9,140 nucleotides of DNA from RGIG1666 sp045595745. Its GTDB lineage: Bacteria; Bacillota; Clostridia; UBA1381; UBA9506. The first letter of the stretch is position 1. The number at the start of each line of letters is the position of its first letter. The notes beneath the pieces are model-generated. The model had not been told where the DNA came from, searched no databases, and was given only the letters and a program-made list of their open reading frames with translations. Positions 5,601 through 9,140 of this stretch are shown one piece after another. The stretch spans positions 1 through 9,140 of the forward strand of contig JAZOBB010000055.1 in assembly GCA_045595745.1 (NCBI GenBank), written 5' to 3'. Made by a program: the position numbers and the translations under genes.

Positions 5601-6767
5601 TTAAAATACATCGTCTACTTCAATAACCGCCTTAAATCTTTCGTCTCGCTCGGTGAGTCTTTGACGAACGGTTTGTACTATCTCGTCTTTTTGCTGATGA
5701 GAATATCCACACGGAACCTCTAAGTCAAAAATAAGATTTATATTACTCTCTCCGTCAGTCATACGAAAATCGTGAATATTATACCGCTCATCAACACCCT
5801 TAACCAAATCAATCAGCATCGCCTTTAGGGCATCTGTTCTTTCGCAGTTTACGGTAATCGGGTCCATATGAATTACTATATGAACATCTAAATCACGTGC
5901 AATTTCCTTTTCGGCAAGGTCAATTATTTCGTGAATCCTTACAATATCAATATCATCAGGCACCTCTGCGTGAACAGAAGCCATAACTCTGCCGGGACCG
6001 TAGTCGTGAACAATTAAATCGTGTGTTCCGACGATACCCTCCTGTGCTAAAATTCTCTCGTTAATTTCTGCCACAAGCTCAGCATCCGGCGGATTGCCAA
6101 GCAAAACACTTATTGTTTCTTTTGCTATCGAAAATCCTGAATACAATACTAAAACAGAAACCGCGCTACCTGCAATTGCATCTATAGGAAAATCTACAAA
6201 TCCGCTTAATATTGCCGAAACAATAACCGCACCGGTTGATATAACATCGTTTAAGCTGTCGGTCGCCGATGCCTTTATTACACCCGAGTTAATTTTGTTG
6301 CCTATATATCTGTTATACGAAAACATCCATACCTTAACCAGCACCGACAAAATTAAAATTATAATCAAAACAAGATTTAGTTCGGGCTTTTCGGGATTTA
6401 TAATTTTATCGACTGAGCTTTTAAACAGCTCAAAGCCGACCAGCATTATAATAAACGATACGATTAATGACGAAATATATTCAATTCTGCCATGCCCGAA
6501 CGGGTGCTCTTTGTCGGCTTTTAAGTTGCTCATTTTCAGTCCGATTATTGTCACAACCGACGAACCCATATCAGATAAGTTGTTAAACGCATCTGAGGTG
6601 ATGGCAATAGAGTTCATTAAAAAACCAATTGCAAGCTTTACTGCAAATAAAAATATATTGCATATTATCCCTAACGCTCCCGCTAAAACTCCGTAACGTT
6701 CGCGCACCTCTTTTTTGGCTACTTGCTCAAAATCAGAAATAAAGTGTTTAACTAAAAATTTAATCAT
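5601..6767 (-). CDS. cation diffusion facilitator (CDF) transporter, predicted Mn/Fe type, with duplicated C-terminal domain
   Basis: A 388-residue inner-membrane antiporter of the CDF family, which exports divalent metal ions. Six membrane spans are visible between about 28 and 212. Aligned by eye to E. coli FieF, the transport site is N62/D66 in span 2 (FNNLSDMGSS) and D170/D174 in span 5 (ATDSLNDVIS). That is an Asn-Asp/Asp-Asp set like the manganese-type MntE proteins, not the His-containing zinc set. HPFGHGRIEY (88-97) is the usual loop after span 2. The cytosolic part is about 80 residues longer than in FieF and seems to repeat: HD at 249-250 with EVP at 268-270, and again HD at 332-333 with EVP at 350-352, each followed by a helix and a final strand. 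The start ATG has AAGGAGAT six bases upstream. It lies 55 bases after the AraC-type gene and 14 bases before the ABC gene, probably one transcript. Family certain; metal preference inferred. Confidence 0.92.
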   Translation of the reverse strand: MIKFLVKHFISDFEQVAKKEVRERYGVLAGALGIICNIFLFAVKLAIGFLMNSIAITSDAFNNLSDMGSSVVTIIGLKMSNLKADKEHPFGHGRIEYISSLIVSFIIMLVGFELFKSSVDKIINPEKPELNLVLIIILILSVLVKVWMFSYNRYIGNKINSGVIKASATDSLNDVISTGAVIVSAILSGFVDFPIDAIAGSAVSVLVLYSGFSIAKETISVLLGNPPDAELVAEINERILAQEGIVGTHDLIVHDYGPGRVMASVHAEVPDDIDIVRIHEIIDLAEKEIARDLDVHIVIHMDPITVNCERTDALKAMLIDLVKGVDERYNIHDFRMTDGESNINLIFDLEVPCGYSHQQKDEIVQTVRQRLTERDERFKAVIEVDDVF

Positions 6768-6822
6768 TTATATCTCCTTGATAATTGTTTTATTTAAACT
6801 TACGCAAAAAGGCTTTATATTA

Positions 6823-7695
6823 TTAATTCTTTCTGTTTTCTTTTAAAAATTCACGCGGTGATTTTCCCTCACACCGTTTAAATGCCCGCGAAAAATAGTA
6901 CTGATTTTCAAAACCGACCAATTCCGATGCCTCTGACACCGAACACCCGCGGCTTAGCATCAGCTCTTTTGCGCGGTCAATACGCATTCGTCCGTGATAT
7001 TCGATGATTCCCATACCCATTACTCTTTTAAATGTACTGCACAATAAAGTTTTACTGTAATGAGTTTTTCGGCAAATATCCTCAAGCAATACCGCCTCGC
7101 ACAGATGCTCGGATAAATATGCAGTAATATCGCTTGTCAGTCGTCTTTCCCATGCATCCTTTGATGTATAAACCGAACGTTCGGATTCTCTTAAAAGCAT
7201 TATTAAAAGCATTTCAAGATTGAGCTTTACCATCTGCGGACCACCGGGAGGCGCATGCTCTGCCATTTTAACACCTTTTATGTGTGGGTCGTATTCAGGA
7301 AGGACAAAGGTTTCTTTAGCCTCGCCGATAAATCGGTTTAAAACGGGCAACGCAACAGCCGGAAGACGCGTGTGCATCCCGCGAAACACTGCCATCGCAC
7401 TTGAGCGGCACACAAAGCTTACAATAAAAAGTCTTGGCGAAACCTTGCCGTTACAAAAATGCCTGTGAAACTCATTTGGCTTGTGAAAAATTATTTCGCC
7501 CTCTTTTAGCAATAGCTGTTTGTTTTTTGTTTGCAGATTTACTTCGCCGCGTTCTACATACAAAAGCTCCCAAAAATCGTGACTTTCGCCCTCATAATCA
7601 AAATTTTTATCAAAATCGGAATAGTGTATCGTAACAATTTTATGTACGTTAATAAGACTGCTTATCGCTTGTCTTAAATATATATCTTTAGGCAA
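6823..7695 (-). CDS. AraC-family transcriptional regulator (cupin plus double HTH)
   Basis: A 290-residue DNA-binding regulator. The N-terminal half has a cupin-like effector domain with FWELLYVERGEVNL, a later KEGEIIFHKP turn and NEFHRHF, the pattern of AraC-type sugar sensors. The C-terminal 100 residues hold two helix-turn-helix motifs: LLEDICRKTHYSKTLLCSTF, then the highly conserved SVSEASELVGFENQYYFSRAF followed by GKSPREF. Start choice: an in-frame GTG at 7704 overlaps the GGAGG itself and cannot use it, while the TTG at 7693-7695 is 8 bases after GGAGG, so TTG is preferred. It is divergent from the deacetylase gene, which suggests that it controls that operon, and it is followed on its own strand by the CDF and ABC genes with only 55 bases and no terminator between. 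Effector unknown; an aminosugar is the simplest guess from the neighbours. Confidence 0.9.
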   Translation of the reverse strand: MPKDIYLRQAISSLINVHKIVTIHYSDFDKNFDYEGESHDFWELLYVERGEVNLQTKNKQLLLKEGEIIFHKPNEFHRHFCNGKVSPRLFIVSFVCRSSAMAVFRGMHTRLPAVALPVLNRFIGEAKETFVLPEYDPHIKGVKMAEHAPPGGPQMVKLNLEMLLIMLLRESERSVYTSKDAWERRLTSDITAYLSEHLCEAVLLEDICRKTHYSKTLLCSTFKRVMGMGIIEYHGRMRIDRAKELMLSRGCSVSEASELVGFENQYYFSRAFKRCEGKSPREFLKENRKN

Positions 7696-7818
7696 ATATG
7701 ACACCTCCGATTTTGGTCTGTGAACAAAAGTATATTTTTTATGTGTTATAATGTATTTTCAATTTCTTATTTATAATATATCATAAAAATATCAATTTGT
7801 AAATGGAGGTTTTACTAA
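7696..7818. promoter_or_regulatory. divergent AraC-type / deacetylase intergenic control region
   Basis: Very AT-rich. On the plus strand TGTTATAAT (7744-7752) is a perfect extended -10 box, and a second TATAAT lies at 7772-7777; no good -35 is seen at 17 bases from either, consistent with activator dependence. On the minus strand TATACT (7734-7729) is a possible -10 for the regulator gene. Candidate regulator sites are a direct repeat ATATCA at 7778-7783 and 7789-7794 (11 bp apart, about one helical turn) and the related GTATATTTT / GTATTTTCA at 7730 and 7753. GGAGG at 7805-7809, nine bases before the ATG, serves the deacetylase gene. The -10 boxes and ribosome sites are seen directly; operators are inferred. 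Confidence 0.5.
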
Positions 7819-8529
7819 ATGAACGTTTTAGCAATTGGCTGTCATCCGGACGATATTGAAATCGCTTGTGCCGGAACTTTAATTAAATACGTAAAACAGG
7901 GTCACAATGTTACTGTTTGCCACGTAGCAAACGGTAATATGGGTCATGTTGAAATTATGCCCGACGAGCTGCGCGAGATGCGTATTGGCGAGGCTAAAAA
8001 GGCAGGCTCTTTAGCCGGCATTAAGGTTGTTACCTGCGACATTGGTGACCTTATTGTTTATTCTGATGACCGCGCTCAGCGCGACAAGGTGGTTAAGGTT
8101 ATCCGCGAGGCTCAGCCTGACCTTATTATCACACACAGCCCCGACGATTATATGCCGGACCACACTGCTGTATCTAAGCTGGTTTTTGATGCCGCTTTCG
8201 CCGCAAGTGTACCGCACTACACCGTTCCTGATTGTGATGCACCTGCATCAAATAACGTACCGATTTATTATCTCGATACTTTAGCAGGTGTTGGTTTTAC
8301 TCCTGAAGAGTATGTTGACGTTTCTGACGAAATCGACTTAAAGCTTGAGATGCTCGAGTGCCACGTTAGCCAGATGAAATGGATGCGCGAGCATGACCAT
8401 ATTGACTTTGCAGAGTTTGTAAAAACAACTGCACGTTTCCGCGGATTGCAGTGCGGAACAGAGTATGCCGAGGCATTTGCTGTTTGCCGTCACTACGGCA
8501 AAATGGTTCCTAAACGCCTTCTTCCGTAA
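7819..8529 (+). CDS. PIG-L / LmbE-type zinc-dependent N-deacetylase
   Basis: A 236-residue cytosolic enzyme, normal length for the family, which removes acetyl from N-acetylglucosaminyl groups of small conjugates or sugars. The opening strand runs into the zinc and catalytic motif GCHPDD (7-12; His9 and Asp12 should bind zinc, Asp11 act as base). IEIACAGTL follows, as in BshB/MshB-like proteins. The family's R-x(2)-E region is present (DELREMRIGEAKKAG, 49-63). The third zinc ligand is His115 in DYMPDHTAVSK. No signal peptide is present. GGAGG is nine bases before the ATG. The next gene starts 38 bases downstream and encodes a NagB-like protein, so an aminosugar catabolic step is likelier than thiol or lipid-anchor synthesis. 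The substrate is inferred from context only. Confidence 0.92.
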   Translation: MNVLAIGCHPDDIEIACAGTLIKYVKQGHNVTVCHVANGNMGHVEIMPDELREMRIGEAKKAGSLAGIKVVTCDIGDLIVYSDDRAQRDKVVKVIREAQPDLIITHSPDDYMPDHTAVSKLVFDAAFAASVPHYTVPDCDAPASNNVPIYYLDTLAGVGFTPEEYVDVSDEIDLKLEMLECHVSQMKWMREHDHIDFAEFVKTTARFRGLQCGTEYAEAFAVCRHYGKMVPKRLLP

Positions 8530-8567
8530 TACTAACTAAGTAAATTATTTTTAAAGGAGAGATAGAT

Positions 8568-9140
8568 ATGAATTTTATTGATACCGTAAAAGGTTCTTTG
8601 CTTGACGGATTTTATCCTGCAGGCTGGGACATGGCAAAAATTGATAGCTTAATCGGCGATCCTGCTACCATCTGCGACCGTCAGCCACACTGGAACAAGG
8701 ATTTTACACCTATTCAGTGTAACTCTGTTGAAGAGTTCGACACCTTAATGGGCCACGAAATCGCTATGCAGATTAAAAAAGCTAAAGACAACGGCGAAAA
8801 GCTGGCTATGATTCTGCCGGTTGGACCGATGGGTATGTACAAATGGGCTGTGTTCTTCTTAAAAGAGTGGAACGTATCCTGTGAGCACGTTACCTGCTTT
8901 AATATGGACGAATGGGCAGACGGGGACGGAAATACTCTTCCGGCTGATGACCCGGCTTCATTTACCAATGCAATGAAAGAAGCTTTTTATAAGCCACTGG
9001 GCGAGCTTACTGTTCCTGAATCTCAGAGAAACTTTGCTACAAAAGAAAATCTGCCTACATATGCAGAAAAAATTAAAAAGCTTAAAGAAGAGGGCGCAAA
9101 ACTCGCGTTAGTATTCGGTGTAGGCCGTATGTGCCACATT
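8568..9140 (+). CDS. NagB-like glucosamine-6-phosphate isomerase/deaminase-family protein, 3' end outside window
   Basis: The open frame starts at ATG 8568 with AAAGGAG ending eight bases upstream and runs without a stop to the window edge, giving 191 residues. The frame has the NagB order of motifs: a strand and glycine loop MILPVGPMGMYKW (81-93), the catalytic-Asp region VTCFNMDEWAD (108-118, Asp114 matching E. coli NagB Asp72), DDPASFTNAMKEAFY (127-141), and LVFGVGRMCHI (181-191, His190 matching His143). It differs from ordinary NagB. The loop usually reading TGGTP or TGSTP is VGPMG, and the residue matching Asp141 is Met188. About 45 residues precede the usual start. It is probably co-transcribed with the deacetylase gene. 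Aminosugar isomerisation or deamination is likely; glucosamine-6-phosphate as substrate is doubtful. The C-terminal part cannot be judged. Confidence 0.85.
   Translation, partial: MNFIDTVKGSLLDGFYPAGWDMAKIDSLIGDPATICDRQPHWNKDFTPIQCNSVEEFDTLMGHEIAMQIKKAKDNGEKLAMILPVGPMGMYKWAVFFLKEWNVSCEHVTCFNMDEWADGDGNTLPADDPASFTNAMKEAFYKPLGELTVPESQRNFATKENLPTYAEKIKKLKEEGAKLALVFGVGRMCHI

Noticed and set aside
6094..6696. 200-residue plus-strand open frame opposite the CDF gene.
   Set aside because: It is fully antisense to a gene with clear family motifs and has no good ribosome site; it is a codon-bias shadow.
1..9140. Transposon, prophage or integron cassette.
   Set aside because: No transposase, integrase or phage structural gene is present, and no paired terminal repeats with target duplication were seen around any gene block apart from the 12-bp inverted pair reported above.

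Overview
The window looks like chromosomal DNA of a low-to-medium-GC, Gram-positive anaerobe of the class Clostridia, probably a gut lineage. The basis is the strong AGGAGG-type ribosome binding sites, the AT-rich spacers, an MtaB-type tRNA methylthiotransferase, a DUF4825-like membrane-anchored protein, and the pairing of a PIG-L deacetylase with a NagB-like isomerase. This placement is inference from gene content and style; no rRNA or other taxonomic marker is present.

Layout. Positions 1-307 hold no convincing gene but four hairpins, one of them a clear plus-strand intrinsic terminator (241-267). Positions 308-3272 are a tightly coupled minus-strand pair: mtaB (tRNA t6A37 methylthiotransferase) followed, with an 8-base overlap, by a single-pass membrane protein carrying a DUF4825-like domain. 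A candidate promoter lies at about 3380-3408. Positions 3273-3816 are a gene-free stretch of 544 bases, rich in perfect short hairpins and with a G7-TTAAA-G7 tract; it looks like a composite of repeat elements. Positions 3817-7695 carry three minus-strand genes that probably form one transcript: an AraC-family regulator, a cation diffusion facilitator with an Asn-Asp/Asp-Asp metal site and a duplicated cytosolic domain, and an MsbA/BmrA-like ABC exporter half-transporter.

Divergently from the regulator, across a 123-bp AT-rich intergenic region, a plus-strand operon starts at 7819. It encodes a PIG-L/LmbE-type deacetylase and then a NagB-like aminosugar isomerase/deaminase (8568 onward) that runs off the right edge of the window.

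How the genes may work together. The divergent arrangement suggests that the AraC regulator responds to a sugar and controls the deacetylase/isomerase pair: N-deacetylation of an N-acetylated sugar, followed by isomerisation or deamination toward central metabolism. The NagB-like protein has lost recognisable NagB phosphate-loop and catalytic-relay residues, so its substrate is probably not ordinary glucosamine-6-phosphate. This is the best candidate for something not well described. The CDF transporter and ABC exporter downstream of the regulator are probably co-transcribed, but nothing in the sequence links them to the sugar pathway. No CRISPR array, tRNA, rRNA, transposase or phage gene was found.
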